The notes under the pieces were generated by a model. That model was given only the letters and a program-made list of their open reading frames with translations, was not told where the DNA came from and ran no database searches. DNA of 64,000 nt from Bradyrhizobium cosmicum (GTDB lineage: Bacteria; Pseudomonadota; Alphaproteobacteria; Rhizobiales; Xanthobacteraceae): NCBI RefSeq assembly GCF_007290395.2, contig NZ_CP041656.2, forward strand, positions 4,650,001 to 4,714,000, given 5' to 3'. Shown in pieces: positions 44,766-54,829 of the stretch. Numbering within the stretch: position 1 is the first letter of the stretch; each line of letters starts with the position of its first letter. The position numbers and the translations under genes were made by a program.

Positions 44766-45500
44766 ATGAATTCGAATTTCTCTCTCGCACCCGGCTTTCA
44801 TGCCGTCGTGGTCGGCGGCGCCGGCGACATTGGTGCTGCGATCAGCAATCAGCTTTGCGACTTAGGCGCGACGGTCACCGCGACCGGTGCGAACGAGGCA
44901 GATCTCGCGCGCACCCTGCTCAAGCCGCGTGCGGGCCTCAAGCTCGCGATGCTCGACGTCACTGATGATGCCGCCATCCAGTCCATCGCCCGACAGCACA
45001 AGCGCGTCGACGCGCTGGTCAACTGCGCCGGAATTCTCGCGCGCGACAAGGAATTCGAGATTGAGACCTTCATGAAGGTCATCGATGTTAATCTCACCGG
45101 CACTTTCCGCACGTGCATGGCGTTCTACCCCCTACTCGCGCAGACCAGGGGCTCGATCGTCAACATAGCCTCGATGAATGCCACGCTGGCGCTGCCGCGA
45201 ATCCCTGCCTATTGCGCCAGCAAGGGAGGCGTCGTGATGCTGACCAAGGCGCTGGCGTTGAAGTGGGCCGAAGAAGGCATCCGCGTCAACGCGGTAGCGC
45301 CCGGCTATATCGAAACGGCGATCAACGCCGCCGGCCGCACCGACATTGAGCACTATCAGCGCATCGCAGACCGCACCGCATTCAAGCGCTGGGGACAGCC
45401 CGAGGATATCGCGGGTGCAGTCGCCTTCCTCTGCATGCCGGCGTCACAATATGCAACCGGAACTGTGGTCGCGGTGGACGGCGGGTTTCTTGCGGGATGA
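44766..45500 (+). CDS. SDR-family oxidoreductase
   Basis: A 244-aa classical short-chain dehydrogenase. Cofactor motif [14 protein letters not shown] equivalent in VNCAGILA, catalytic Ser region [10 protein letters not shown], and YCASKGG with Tyr and Lys. The C-terminus [20 protein letters not shown] is standard. It follows lacI by 10 nt and probably oxidises or reduces the sugar or polyol handled by the adjacent operon. Confidence 0.92.
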   Translation: MNSNFSLAPGFHAVVVGGAGDIGAAISNQLCDLGATVTATGANEADLARTLLKPRAGLKLAMLDVTDDAAIQSIARQHKRVDALVNCAGILARDKEFEIETFMKVIDVNLTGTFRTCMAFYPLLAQTRGSIVNIASMNATLALPRIPAYCASKGGVVMLTKALALKWAEEGIRVNAVAPGYIETAINAAGRTDIEHYQRIADRTAFKRWGQPEDIAGAVAFLCMPASQYATGTVVAVDGGFLAG

Positions 45501-45608
45501 CCTTGGAAGGCGAGACACGATCTGGTTCGTGACTCCACACTTTGCAAACTAGGTCACGACTTCGAGCCCGCGAGGCTCGCCTGCCGCCTCGTCATCAACC
45601 TTCGTTCG

Positions 45609-46088
45609 CTAATCACGTGAGCCAGCTAATCCCACAGCATACGGAGCGCCCCAGCTCCAAATTGGCTGAGCCGACATAAACAGCGACACCGGATTGTCCG
45701 GCTGGTCCGCGACGACCACGGCCATCTTTTCGATACGATAGCGATCCGACAGCGCCGCCATGCCCTCGGTTTGACGGGGTCCATATCGGTCGTAATGAGC
45801 CAATGTGGATTTGGTGGTCATGACCTCGTGGGCAAGCAGATCCTCGTGCTTGATGTCCGACCAGAATCCTTCGAAATCCGCGGGGAGATTGTGGGAAAAG
45901 CTGGCGCAGAGATCGACCTCGCCCCGCTGCAGGTCGGCCCAGCCTGCCCAACAGCTGTCGGCACCAACAATATCGGCCAGCGTTTCGACACTCCATTGGA
46001 ACAGGGAGATCGGGTTACAACTCAGGCTGCGCTCGTGCAGCTCCATCGCAAAGGAACTGAAGGTCCCAATATCCGCCAGAGATCCCAT
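45609..46088 (-). pseudogene. Truncated LuxR-type regulator (N-terminal sensor domain only)
   Basis: 159 aa resembling the GAF-like N-terminal domain of Bradyrhizobium LuxR-type regulators (FQWSVETLADIVGADSCWAG, LPADFEGFWSDIKHEDLLAH, DRYRIEKMAVVVADQPD). The frame ends at LAGSRD without the C-terminal LuxR helix-turn-helix that homologues of about 350 aa have. I find no continuation before the SDR gene. It is either a remnant or a free-standing sensor. Confidence 0.5.
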
Positions 46089-46150
46089 TGTCGTCTCCCG
46101 AACAAGAGGCAGGTCTTCACAAAACGGGACGGCTCCGCTCGCGCTACAGG

Positions 46151-47182
46151 CTAGGCCGCGATCCTTTCACGCCTACGGAATTCACCCGGCGACTCCCCTG
46201 TCTGGAGCTTGAATCCTCGGGAAAAGGCGCTGGTCTCGCTGTAGCCCAAATGGAGCGCGACTGAAGTAACCGGCAGGTTGCTCTCAGCCAGCATGCATCT
46301 GGCAATCCGCGAACGCACGCGGTTGCGAATATCCAGATAGCTGACATCGTAGGTGGCGAGCTTGCGCTGAAAGGAACGCTCGCTCATGCCAAAGTCGGCC
46401 GCTGCTGCCTCGATGTCCGTGACATCAGATCGACACAGCGACGACGCCATCCACGCCTCGATGCTGGCGATGAAATCGAGCTGCCTGGTTCGAAACTCCA
46501 TCGTCTCCGCGAGATCGGCTTCGAGCCTCGCGTGCAGGTTCTCGTCAGCATCACGCAACGGCTTGTCCAATAATCTCGCAGGGAAGATCAGCGCGTTCTC
46601 ACGTCTTTCAAAGCGCAAGGGACAATCGAATTGCTGTCTGTAGAACGGCAAGTCGTCGCCGGCGGCATGCTCAAACTCGACGCAACTCGGATTCCAATCA
46701 GCTCCCAGGAAACTTGCCAGCATGGAATATTCGAGCGCAAGCGTGAAACCCGCATCCTGGACCCGGAAGCGCACCGCATTGTCGGAGATCACATAGGCCA
46801 GCCGGGCCTGGCCATTGCTCACCGAAAGCGTGCTCTGCGTGTCGGTCTGGATGCTGCCGAAATAGCGATTGAACTTGTCGAGCGCGTCGCCCACGGTTCG
46901 CGCCGTCTGCACCAACCGGCTGACGGGGCCGATCGAGGACAATCTGCATTCCTTGCCGAGTTCAAGGCCAAGCGTAGAGTTGCCGAATTCGCAAGCAGCC
47001 GCCTCCAGCATCGAGGTGAAGGCGACAAGCGGCAACATGCCCTGCGGATCCCGCAACATCGCACGCGGAATGCCGACGCGCGCGTTCACGCCGCAAGACC
47101 CAGGCCGCCGCCTCGCCAGTACGACGAGAAGCTCCTGCGCGGCAGTCGCTGTAATTGTTCCTGATCCAGACATCTCCGCCAT
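46151..47182 (-). CDS. AraC-family regulator (arabinose-binding/OruR-type N-domain)
   Basis: About 343 aa. N-terminal AraC-binding-like 'Arabinose_bd' domain (RVGIPRAMLRDPQGMLPLVA, FGNSTLGLELG, RYFGSIQTDTQSTLSVS) and C-terminal helix-turn-helix (DIEAAAADFGMSERSFQRKL, VALHLGYSETSAFSRGF). The start is uncertain: ATGs at 47182 and 47173 and an upstream start at 47239 are in frame. It is divergent from the APC permease gene 220 bp away, so it may regulate amine uptake and oxidation (inference). Confidence 0.87.
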   Translation of the reverse strand: MAEMSGSGTITATAAQELLVVLARRRPGSCGVNARVGIPRAMLRDPQGMLPLVAFTSMLEAAACEFGNSTLGLELGKECRLSSIGPVSRLVQTARTVGDALDKFNRYFGSIQTDTQSTLSVSNGQARLAYVISDNAVRFRVQDAGFTLALEYSMLASFLGADWNPSCVEFEHAAGDDLPFYRQQFDCPLRFERRENALIFPARLLDKPLRDADENLHARLEADLAETMEFRTRQLDFIASIEAWMASSLCRSDVTDIEAAAADFGMSERSFQRKLATYDVSYLDIRNRVRSRIARCMLAESNLPVTSVALHLGYSETSAFSRGFKLQTGESPGEFRRRERIAA

Positions 47183-47404
47183 AGCCAAGACCAAGTGCCT
47201 CGACGCTCCCAGCGAGAAACCTAGCAAGAACCACGCCAATGAGAACGGATCGCCCGGGAGGCCGTCGTAAGGGAGGACATTTCGCCGGGAAGTTGGCGCC
47301 TACTGTCAATCTCGCCCCCGCCCATCATGCATAATGTCGCGGCGACCTCCCGCAGGCCGATCCAAGGCAGTTCTGGCCGTCCGGGAAAGCAGATTGGAGT
47401 CAAA

Positions 47405-48853
47405 TTGGCGGCAAACGTCTCACCAAAGCAGGAGGCCCCCAACCAGTTGCGGCGCAACGCCGTCGGCGTCGCGCATATCGTGTTCTTCGTCGTTGCCGCC
47501 GCCGCCCCCCTGACCGCAGTGGTCGGCGTGACACCGGCGGCGTTCGCCTACGGCAACGGGCCCGGCGTGCCCGGCACATTTCTGCTGGTTGGCCTTTTGT
47601 ATCTACTCTTCAGCGTAGGCTTCACCGCGATGAGCAAGTTCATCAATAGCGCGGGCGGATTCTACCCATACATCACTGCCGGCCTCGGCCGGCCAGCCGG
47701 TGTCGCCGGCGCCCTCATCGCGCTCGCGACGTACAATGCGATCGATATCGCGGTCTATGGCCTGTTCGGGTTTTTCGCCAACGATATTATCAAGTCCCAA
47801 GGCGGACCCGACATCGCCTGGTGGGTTTATGCTTTCGGCCTGGGCATCGCGGTTTATTTTTGCGGCACCCGCAACATCGCATTCAGCGGCAAGGTGCTCG
47901 GCTTCTGCATGATCGCGGAAATTGCCATTCTCCTCCTGCTCGCAGTGGCTATCCTTGCAGATGGCGGCGGACCTGAATCGATCCACGCTGCCCCGTTCGG
48001 CCCGCAGGCGATCTTTGCCAAGGGCTGCGGCGTTGCCCTGGTGTTCGTGGTATCGTCCTTCATCGGCATCGAGGCGACCGTGATCTTCGGCGAAGAGGCC
48101 CGCGATCCGCGCCGCGCCATTCCGAGGGCGACGTACATTGCCGTAAGCCTGATCGCCGTGTTCTACGCGTTCTCCACCTGGGCGATCGCGCTGCACTACG
48201 GCCCGTCGAATATCCAGGCTGAAGCCAATGCACATATCGCGACAATTTACATCAGCGCGGTTCGCGAATTGCTGGGTACGGCGCTGGCATTGATCATGAA
48301 TGGCTTGCTGCTGACCAGCATCTTTGCGTGTGCCCTGTCGTTCCACAACACCATCAACCGCTATTTCTTCGCCATCGGCCGCGAGGGATTGATATGGAGC
48401 GGCCTCGCTCGCACCAACGGTCTGCATGGCGCGCCGCACGTCGCCGGTGCAGTTCAGACGGTGCTGGCGATGGGTATCACCGCCATTTTTGCCATTACTG
48501 GTCAAGACCCTTATGCGGTCGTGGTCGCCTGGATGGGAACATTTGCCAGCCTCGGCATCCTTGTGATCCAGGTGATCGTATCGATCGCCGCGATCGCCTT
48601 TTTCCGCAAAGACCGGCGCGGTCTCGGCATTTCGCACCGGGTGATCGCGCCAGGACTGAGCGCGCTTGGCCTTGGTGGCTGCCTTGTTCTGATGGCCGCC
48701 AACCTCGCCGTCGTCAGCGGCTCGGATTCTCTCTTCGTGGATTGCTTTCCGGCAATGCTGGCGGCGATCGGCGCGGCGGGATTCGGCTTTGCGGTCTGGA
48801 CCCGATCGCGCCGTCCTGCCGTCTACGCGAATCTCGGCCGCGCCTTCGAATGA
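47405..48853 (+). CDS. APC-family amino acid/amine permease
   Basis: About 482 aa with 12 predicted membrane segments: NAVGVAHIVFFVVAAAAPLT, GFTAMSKFINSAGGFYPYIT, ASGGAFY-like region replaced by NSAGGFYPY as in the APC group, and SFIGIEATVIFGEEARDPRR. An in-frame ATG at 47327 adds 26 hydrophilic residues; the TTG at 47405 has GGAG 6 nt upstream and I prefer it. Next to a copper amine oxidase gene, so a biogenic amine or polyamine is a likely cargo (inference). Confidence 0.88.
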   Translation: MAANVSPKQEAPNQLRRNAVGVAHIVFFVVAAAAPLTAVVGVTPAAFAYGNGPGVPGTFLLVGLLYLLFSVGFTAMSKFINSAGGFYPYITAGLGRPAGVAGALIALATYNAIDIAVYGLFGFFANDIIKSQGGPDIAWWVYAFGLGIAVYFCGTRNIAFSGKVLGFCMIAEIAILLLLAVAILADGGGPESIHAAPFGPQAIFAKGCGVALVFVVSSFIGIEATVIFGEEARDPRRAIPRATYIAVSLIAVFYAFSTWAIALHYGPSNIQAEANAHIATIYISAVRELLGTALALIMNGLLLTSIFACALSFHNTINRYFFAIGREGLIWSGLARTNGLHGAPHVAGAVQTVLAMGITAIFAITGQDPYAVVVAWMGTFASLGILVIQVIVSIAAIAFFRKDRRGLGISHRVIAPGLSALGLGGCLVLMAANLAVVSGSDSLFVDCFPAMLAAIGAAGFGFAVWTRSRRPAVYANLGRAFE

Positions 48854-48918
48854 AGATACCACCCAGCGCTTAACGATGCGCTCGCCCTGCAACTGATGCA
48901 TCAGATGATGGAGACACC

Positions 48919-50874
48919 ATGAGCACAACAGCCGAACCGGATCACTGCCACGCCGCACCCCCACCGGCACCCGCCGTGAAGCATCCGCTGGAGGCTTTGA
49001 CGCCGACCGAGATCGTTCGCGCCGCCGCGATCGTCAACAGAAATCCGCCCTATGGAACCGATACGCGGTTCGAGACCATCGAACTGTGCGAGCCCGAGAA
49101 ATCCGTGGTGAGGAACTTCAAGCCGGGAATGCCGATCAGCCGTCGTGCTCGGGTCAACGTCTTCAGCACCGCCCAAATTGGCGTTACGCGCCTTGTGGTT
49201 TCCCTGGACAGCAACGAGATCGTGTCGCGAAAGGAAGTGGCGACGGCACGCCCGATGATCCAGTTGGAGCAGTTCCTCGCCATCGAAGGCATCGTTCGAC
49301 AGGATCCCGGATTCATCGCCGGCTGCGCCCGACGGGGCATCACCGATATGACCACCGTGTGCATCGATCCCTGGTCGGCCGGAAATTTCTCCATCCCGGG
49401 CGAAGAAGGCCGCCATCTGTGCCACGTCTTCGCGTGGCTGCGCCTGCGGGAGAACGAGAATTTCTACGCACACCCGATCGAGGGGCTTAATGCCGTTATC
49501 GACCTGAAGAGCTGGGAAGTGATCCGGGTCGACGATCACGGCGTCATCCCGATTCCCATGAAGGAAGCCAATTACGAACGGGAGTTCGTGCAGACCAAGC
49601 GTAAGCCCTTGAAGCCGATCGACGTGGTGCAGCCGCAAGGCGTCAATTTCAAGCTGGATGGCAATCAACTGTCCTGGGACAAATGGCGCTTCGTCATCGG
49701 TTTCAACGCGCGCGAGTCGCTCACGTTGCACGACATCAGCTATGACGGCCGGCCGATCATGCACCGTGCCTCACTGGTCGAAATGGTGGTGCCCTATGGC
49801 AGCCCGGCCAACGGCCATTTCCGCAAGAACGTGTTCGACATCGGCGAATACGGCATCGGCAAGCTCGCGAACTCGCTGACGCTCGGTTGCGACTGTCTGG
49901 GGGCGATCGAATATCTCGACGTTCATCTCAACACCATGAACGGCGACGTACTGACGATTGAAAAGGCAATCTGCATCCATGAGGAGGATTCCGGCCTGCT
50001 GTGGAAGCATTGGGACTTCCGCACGGACCGCGCCGAGGTGCGACGTGCGAGGAAGCTCGTCGTTTCGAGCATTTGCACGGTCGGGAACTATGAGTACGCC
50101 CTGTACTGGTATTTCCACATCGACGGCACGATCGAATTCGAGATGAAGGCGACCGGCATCATCAATACAGCCGCCTGTATCCCGGGCCAGCCCGGGAAAT
50201 ACGCCCGCGAGGTCCTGCCGGGCGTGGTCGGTCACATCCACCAACACATCTTCTGTGCACGGCTCGATGTGGCGATCGACGGCGACCAGAACAGCTTCGT
50301 CGAGTGCAATACGGTCGCCGAGCCCGAGGGCCCGGATAATCCCTACGGCAATGCGTTCTACGAGGAACAGACATTGCTGCCGACGGAACGCGCCGCTGCC
50401 CGCAAGGCCAATGCCGCCAGCCAGCGCTATTGGAAGGTCATCAATCCGAACAAGACCAACTATACCGGCTCGCCGACCGGCTACAAGCTCGACGCGATGA
50501 ATTGTGTGACACCCTTCGTCAACGCCAATTCGCCCTCCGGCAAGCGCGCCACCTTTGTCCAGAACCATGTCTGGGTTACGGCGTTCGACCCGGAGCAACG
50601 CTATCCCGCCGGCGAATACATGAACCACTCCGACGGCAGCGGCGGCCTGGTCGACTTCATCGCCAACGACCGTCCGATCGACAACACCGATATCGTACTC
50701 TGGCACGTCTTCGGCTTGCATCATCCGGTACGGGTCGAGGACTTCCCGGTGCAGCCCTGCGTCAACACGGGCTTCAAGCTGACGCCCTCGGGCTTCTTCA
50801 ACGGCAATCCCTGCATCGACCTGCCGCCTGAGGTCAACAAAGCGAGCTGCTGCGCCATGCCGGAACGAGGCTGA
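48919..50874 (+). CDS. Copper-containing primary-amine oxidase (topaquinone)
   Basis: 651 aa, normal for bacterial copper amine oxidases. The topaquinone tyrosine is in the consensus N-Y-E-Y at 390-393 (VGNYEYALYW, Y391). The catalytic base Asp308 is in FDIGEYG. Copper ligands: His441 and His443 (HIHQHIF) plus the third His in FGLHHPVRVEDFPVQP. The N-terminus has no signal peptide, so the enzyme is cytoplasmic. It oxidises primary amines to aldehydes with release of ammonia and H2O2. The APC permease upstream fits an uptake-oxidation pair. GATGGAG lies before the ATG. Confidence 0.96.
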   Translation: MSTTAEPDHCHAAPPPAPAVKHPLEALTPTEIVRAAAIVNRNPPYGTDTRFETIELCEPEKSVVRNFKPGMPISRRARVNVFSTAQIGVTRLVVSLDSNEIVSRKEVATARPMIQLEQFLAIEGIVRQDPGFIAGCARRGITDMTTVCIDPWSAGNFSIPGEEGRHLCHVFAWLRLRENENFYAHPIEGLNAVIDLKSWEVIRVDDHGVIPIPMKEANYEREFVQTKRKPLKPIDVVQPQGVNFKLDGNQLSWDKWRFVIGFNARESLTLHDISYDGRPIMHRASLVEMVVPYGSPANGHFRKNVFDIGEYGIGKLANSLTLGCDCLGAIEYLDVHLNTMNGDVLTIEKAICIHEEDSGLLWKHWDFRTDRAEVRRARKLVVSSICTVGNYEYALYWYFHIDGTIEFEMKATGIINTAACIPGQPGKYAREVLPGVVGHIHQHIFCARLDVAIDGDQNSFVECNTVAEPEGPDNPYGNAFYEEQTLLPTERAAARKANAASQRYWKVINPNKTNYTGSPTGYKLDAMNCVTPFVNANSPSGKRATFVQNHVWVTAFDPEQRYPAGEYMNHSDGSGGLVDFIANDRPIDNTDIVLWHVFGLHHPVRVEDFPVQPCVNTGFKLTPSGFFNGNPCIDLPPEVNKASCCAMPERG

Positions 50875-50902
50875 CGGACAAGGCGGCCCAACGTCCGAAC
50901 GG

Positions 50903-50926
50903 TCGGTAGCGCAAGTGCGCTACCGA
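50903..50926. terminator. Hairpin between the convergent amine oxidase and ureD genes
   Basis: A perfect 10-bp stem TCGGTAGCGC / GCGCTACCGA with AAGT loop, overlapping the last ureD codons and 29 bp past the amine oxidase stop. There is no U tract on either strand, so it is a weak or Rho-assisted bidirectional terminator, or a stabilising hairpin. Confidence 0.6.
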
Positions 50927-51762
50927 CGCTGCACGGCAGTCTGCTGTTCGGCTACGCTCAACAGCGCCTGACGGTAAATCGCGCTGAAGCGCGCGAACGC
51001 AGTCCGGATTCCCGCGAGATCCTGGGCTGCAAGGCGAACACCCAGCCCCGCGGACTCCGGCAGCACGCTTGCCGCGGCGTATAGCCCGGGAACTTCGCCC
51101 AATGCTTTTGTCACCAGCGCCTGAAGATTCGCCAGATCATGCCGCGCGCTCAGCACCAGGAACGCCGATCCGAAGGCCTGATAACCGCGAAAGATATCGG
51201 CGGTCGGGCGAGACAGACGCGTCCGATCGATCACTAGCGGCTCGCTGCCTGATCGCCTCAGGCAGAAGGTCGATGTCAGTTCGCGAAAAACGCGGGCTTC
51301 GCCGCGAGGATCGTGCATCGTGAATGCGTCGACGATCAGCGCAGCGCCGTCGTTTGCGCAATCGAGCTCGACAGACTGACATAGCGCGGCATCTGGGAAC
51401 AGGATGCGCGGCTCGATCAGATATTCGAGGCTGGCCCCACCTGCCACCCGAAGATCGATCGTCTCCGTGGCAAGGGCTGCCGGTTCGGCCCGGTGCACCG
51501 CTGTCGCACCTTGATTGGTCAGACAGACGGCCGTGCCGGGATTGAGCACAAGACGCTGTGCGAGGCTGTCCTCACCGTGAACGGCTCCGCTTCCGGTCTG
51601 TACGATCACGCTGAGGCAACTCGGCCGCTCCGGATCGAGATAGAAGCTGCGGGTCAGAACGAACGGCCAGGCGAACAACCGGCGGTCGATGACCGTACGG
51701 TTGGCACGGCGGACAAAGCTCAGGTCGAGCAACGCATGATCTCTTGTCGCCGCGGCCCTCAC
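50920..51762 (-). CDS. ureD: Urease accessory protein UreD (UreH)
   Basis: 280 aa. Family segments: [20 protein letters not shown] (usual GGI-GGD region diverged to [10 protein letters not shown]), [36 protein letters not shown]. UreD with UreF and UreG assembles the nickel centre of urease. It is the last gene of the urease operon and overlaps ureG by 4 nt. More divergent than typical UreD, in keeping with the divergent UreC. Confidence 0.88.
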   Translation of the reverse strand: MRAAATRDHALLDLSFVRRANRTVIDRRLFAWPFVLTRSFYLDPERPSCLSVIVQTGSGAVHGEDSLAQRLVLNPGTAVCLTNQGATAVHRAEPAALATETIDLRVAGGASLEYLIEPRILFPDAALCQSVELDCANDGAALIVDAFTMHDPRGEARVFRELTSTFCLRRSGSEPLVIDRTRLSRPTADIFRGYQAFGSAFLVLSARHDLANLQALVTKALGEVPGLYAAASVLPESAGLGVRLAAQDLAGIRTAFARFSAIYRQALLSVAEQQTAVQRR

Positions 51763-52409
51763 GTTCTGAATAGAACCTCGCGTTCGAGAAGATCGACGAT
51801 CGCGTCGATCCCCTCGCCGCGACGGCAGTTGGTGAGCAGCACCGGACGATCGCCGCGAACCGCCAAAGCCTCCTGGCGCATTCGCTCCATGTTGACGCCG
51901 ACATGCGGCGCCAGATCGACCTTGTTGATGACGAGGAGATCGGCCCGGATGACGCCGGGGCCGCGCTTGCGCGGAATGTCGTCGCCGCCCGCGACGTCGA
52001 TGACGAACATCCAGAAATCCGTGAGGTCGCGCGAAAAGGTCGAGGCGAGATTGTCGCCGCCGCTTTCGAGCAGAATGAGCTCGACGCCCGGGAATCGCCG
52101 CTCGAGTTCGTCAGCCGCCTCGATGTTGAGCGTCGGATCCTCGCGAATGACGGTGTGAGGACAGGCACCCGCCTCCACTGCCGACACGCGCGCCGGATCG
52201 ATCAACCCCGAGCGCCTGATTCGCTCGGCGTCCTCGGCCGTGACGAGGTCGTTGGTGATGACGGCGATATCGATGCCGCGCGCCAGCAGCGCCGGAATCA
52301 GGCGCTCGACCAAGGCCGTCTTGCCTGACCCGACCGGCCCTCCGATCCCGACCCGCGCGGCCGCAATACGCGGCTCGGCCAATCCGCCGCTGAGTGAGAG
52401 CCGGCTCAT
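51759..52409 (-). CDS. ureG: Urease accessory GTPase UreG
   Basis: 216 aa. P-loop [18 protein letters not shown], Ni-binding CPH motif [28 protein letters not shown] and the guanine-specificity [12 protein letters not shown]. It hydrolyses GTP while delivering nickel to the urease apoprotein. ATG 52409 overlaps the ureC stop (ATGA); a longer start at 52457 would lie inside ureC and add residues not seen in the family. Confidence 0.95.
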   Translation of the reverse strand: MSRLSLSGGLAEPRIAAARVGIGGPVGSGKTALVERLIPALLARGIDIAVITNDLVTAEDAERIRRSGLIDPARVSAVEAGACPHTVIREDPTLNIEAADELERRFPGVELILLESGGDNLASTFSRDLTDFWMFVIDVAGGDDIPRKRGPGVIRADLLVINKVDLAPHVGVNMERMRQEALAVRGDRPVLLTNCRRGEGIDAIVDLLEREVLFRT

Positions 52410-54112
52410 CGCAGCATGTACCGTCTGGCCAGCGGCACCTTCGTCGCAGGCGGACACATCAGCAGCTTACCATCGGCGCGGACCTCAAACGTCTGCGGAT
52501 CGACATCGACATGGGGCATGGCAACATTGCGTACCATGTCGGTTTTGCGCAGCTTTCGCACGTTCTTGATCTGGACGGGGTCACGGGACAAGCCGAGCTT
52601 GCGGCTCACGTCGGCTTCCATGGCGAGCTTCGACATGAAGTTGACACCCAGCCTTTGCGGGGCGGCTCCGAGCGCGCCCCACATCCGCTTCTGGATCATC
52701 GGCTCCGACAGACCGAGGCTGCCGTTGCCGTCACCCATGGCGGCCCAGACGACGAAGCCGTTCTTGATCACCATATAGGGCTTGATCCCGAAGGATGCCC
52801 GTGGCCAGAGCACGAGATCAGCCATCTTGCCGGGCTCGATCGAGCCGACCGTGTGATCGATGCCGACCGCGATCGCGGGATTGATGGTGAGCTTGGCGAT
52901 GTAACGCTTGATGCGCTCATTGTCCGCGCGCGCCGTCTTCTCTTCCGGTAGACGGCCGATGCGATCTTTCATCACGCTGGCAAGCTGCCAGCACTTGGCA
53001 ACGTTCTCGGCGAGACGTCCCATGCCTTGCGTATCGGTGCCGAATATCGATATCGCGCCCATGTCGTGGAGGAAATCCTCCGCCGCCATGGACTGGGCGC
53101 GCACCCGCGCTTCTCCGAACATCACGTCCTCGGGCGCGTTGTAATTGAGTTGATGACAGATCATGGTCATCGGCACGCCTTCTTCCATGCCGTAGGACGT
53201 GTAGGGGTTGGTCGGATTGGTGGACGACGGAATGACGTTGTCCCACGATACCACCTTGAGCAGATCCGGCGCGTGGCCGCCGCCCGCGCCCTCCACGTGA
53301 TACATGTGGATCGTGCGGCCTTCGACGGCCGCCATCGTATCCTCGCAGAAGCCGTATTCGTTGATCGAGTCGGTGTGAAGGTGAACTGCGAAGTCGTTGC
53401 GGTCCGCGGCAATCAGGCTCTGGTCGATCACGGCAGGAGCGGCGCCGAAATCCTCGTGAATCTTCACCGACATGCCGCCCGAGGCAACCGCTTCCTCGAC
53501 GGCCTCGGGATTGGACCCGGCCCGTCCGAACAGCGCAAAATTGAGAGGCGAGAACTCGATTGCCTGGAGGAAGCGCGCGAAGGTCGAAGCGGCACCGCTG
53601 CCGACGTCGAATACCGGACCGGACCCGTTGCCGACCAGCGTCGTGGTGCCGCCGGAGAGCGCGTGGTCGGATTGCTCGGGCGAGATCAAATGGGCGTGCG
53701 ACTCGACGGCACCGGCGGTGACGATGAAGGGACCGCCGGCAATCGGCGCCGTGGTGTGACCGACGACCATATCGGGATGCACATCCGGCATCACGTCGGG
53801 ATTGCCGGCCTTGCCGATGCCGACGATTCGGCCGTCGCGGATGCCGATATCGGCCTTCACGATACCGGCGACCGCGTCGACGATCGTGGCGTTCTTGATG
53901 ACGACATCCAGGATCTTATGCGATGCCGTCCGGTAGGCGTTGACGCCCTCGCCGTCGCGCAGGTTTTTGCCCGCGCCGACCAGCAGCTCATGTCCATAGG
54001 TGGTGTAATCGTGTTCGATCTCGGCCAGTAGACTGGTATCGGCCAGCCGCACGAGATCGCCCTTGGTCGGCCCGTAGAGTTCGCCATAGGCGCGACGGGA
54101 CAGAATAGCCAT
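52406..54112 (-). CDS. ureC: Urease alpha subunit UreC, divergent type
   Basis: 568 aa from the ATG at 54112 (GGGAG 8 nt upstream; a TTG 6 nt earlier is an alternative). Nickel and catalytic residues are kept: His139/His141 (ESHAHLI), carbamylated Lys217 and His219 ([11 protein letters not shown]), His246 (LHTDSINE), His272 ([13 protein letters not shown]), flap Cys319-His320 (ICHQLN) and Asp360 ([10 protein letters not shown]). From Lys217 on, numbering equals that of Klebsiella urease. The usual HATTCTPGP segment is absent, replaced by a shorter [10 protein letters not shown] stretch, and CHHLD is CHQLN. It should still hydrolyse urea or a close relative. Translation is coupled to ureAB upstream and ureG downstream. 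Confidence 0.93.
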   Translation of the reverse strand: MAILSRRAYGELYGPTKGDLVRLADTSLLAEIEHDYTTYGHELLVGAGKNLRDGEGVNAYRTASHKILDVVIKNATIVDAVAGIVKADIGIRDGRIVGIGKAGNPDVMPDVHPDMVVGHTTAPIAGGPFIVTAGAVESHAHLISPEQSDHALSGGTTTLVGNGSGPVFDVGSGAASTFARFLQAIEFSPLNFALFGRAGSNPEAVEEAVASGGMSVKIHEDFGAAPAVIDQSLIAADRNDFAVHLHTDSINEYGFCEDTMAAVEGRTIHMYHVEGAGGGHAPDLLKVVSWDNVIPSSTNPTNPYTSYGMEEGVPMTMICHQLNYNAPEDVMFGEARVRAQSMAAEDFLHDMGAISIFGTDTQGMGRLAENVAKCWQLASVMKDRIGRLPEEKTARADNERIKRYIAKLTINPAIAVGIDHTVGSIEPGKMADLVLWPRASFGIKPYMVIKNGFVVWAAMGDGNGSLGLSEPMIQKRMWGALGAAPQRLGVNFMSKLAMEADVSRKLGLSRDPVQIKNVRKLRKTDMVRNVAMPHVDVDPQTFEVRADGKLLMCPPATKVPLARRYMLR

Positions 54113-54114
54113 GC

Positions 54115-54813
54115 TCAAGCTCCCTGGTAGCCGCGTGCGCGGGCTTGCTTGAGCGCTTCGTCGCGCGCAGTCGGTGCGTCCAGGCTGCCGTTGACGAGCC
54201 CGGCCTGGCCGTGGACGACGCGATCACCCGAGATCGGAACCAGTCGAACCGACTTGGTGACGCCGGGCTCGAATCGGACGCCTGCCCCCGCGGGCCGATC
54301 GACCTTCATGCCCCACGCCGCCGCACGATCGAAGCGCAAGGCGCGATTGACCTCGAAGAAGTGGGTGTGGCTGCGAACCTGAATATCGCGATCGCCGGTA
54401 TTGATGACGTCGATCGTGATGGCGGGCATGCCCGCGAAGCTCTCGATGTCTCCGCCGCCCGCGATGATCTCCCCTGGTATGAGCTCGTCGGCGGCGGACG
54501 TATCATTGGGGCCGATCGGCTCGAACACCGCCATCACCTTGGTGCCTTCGGCGAACATGCATTCGATGTAGAGCATCGGAATCATCTGTCCGACACCGGG
54601 CTCGACATCGTTTGCCGTCAACAACCGGCCGGCCATATCTCGGATTTCGGCATACGGCATGTCTCGACGAGCCGCCGTCATCACCTCGTCAGTGATGTAG
54701 GCGACCGCCTCGGGATGGCTCAACCTGATTCCGAGCGACCGGTTCCGCCGCGCCATCTGCGCCGCATTGAAGATCACCAGGCGATCCATCTCGGTCGGCG
54801 ACAGATTCATCAT
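54115..54813 (-). CDS. ureAB: Fused urease gamma-beta subunit (UreAB)
   Basis: 232 aa. Residues 1-~100 are UreA (gamma): NLSPTEMDRLVIFNAAQMAR, LSHPEAVAYITDEVMTAARR; the remainder is UreB (beta): GEIIAGGGDIESFAGMPAIT, VRSHTHFFEVNRALRFDR, GAGVRFEPGVTKSVRLVPI. Separate ureA and ureB are the rule in Bradyrhizobium-type canonical clusters; the fusion resembles Helicobacter-type subunits. ATG 54813 or 54810. Its TGA overlaps a TTG start option for ureC. Confidence 0.92.
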   Translation of the reverse strand: MMNLSPTEMDRLVIFNAAQMARRNRSLGIRLSHPEAVAYITDEVMTAARRDMPYAEIRDMAGRLLTANDVEPGVGQMIPMLYIECMFAEGTKVMAVFEPIGPNDTSAADELIPGEIIAGGGDIESFAGMPAITIDVINTGDRDIQVRSHTHFFEVNRALRFDRAAAWGMKVDRPAGAGVRFEPGVTKSVRLVPISGDRVVHGQAGLVNGSLDAPTARDEALKQARARGYQGA

Positions 54814-54829
54814 GGGACAATATCCTCTC

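Noticed and set aside
47603..48970. 455-aa - strand ORF over the APC permease
   Set aside because: Antisense shadow of a hydrophobic gene, rich in Arg/His/Asp as expected.
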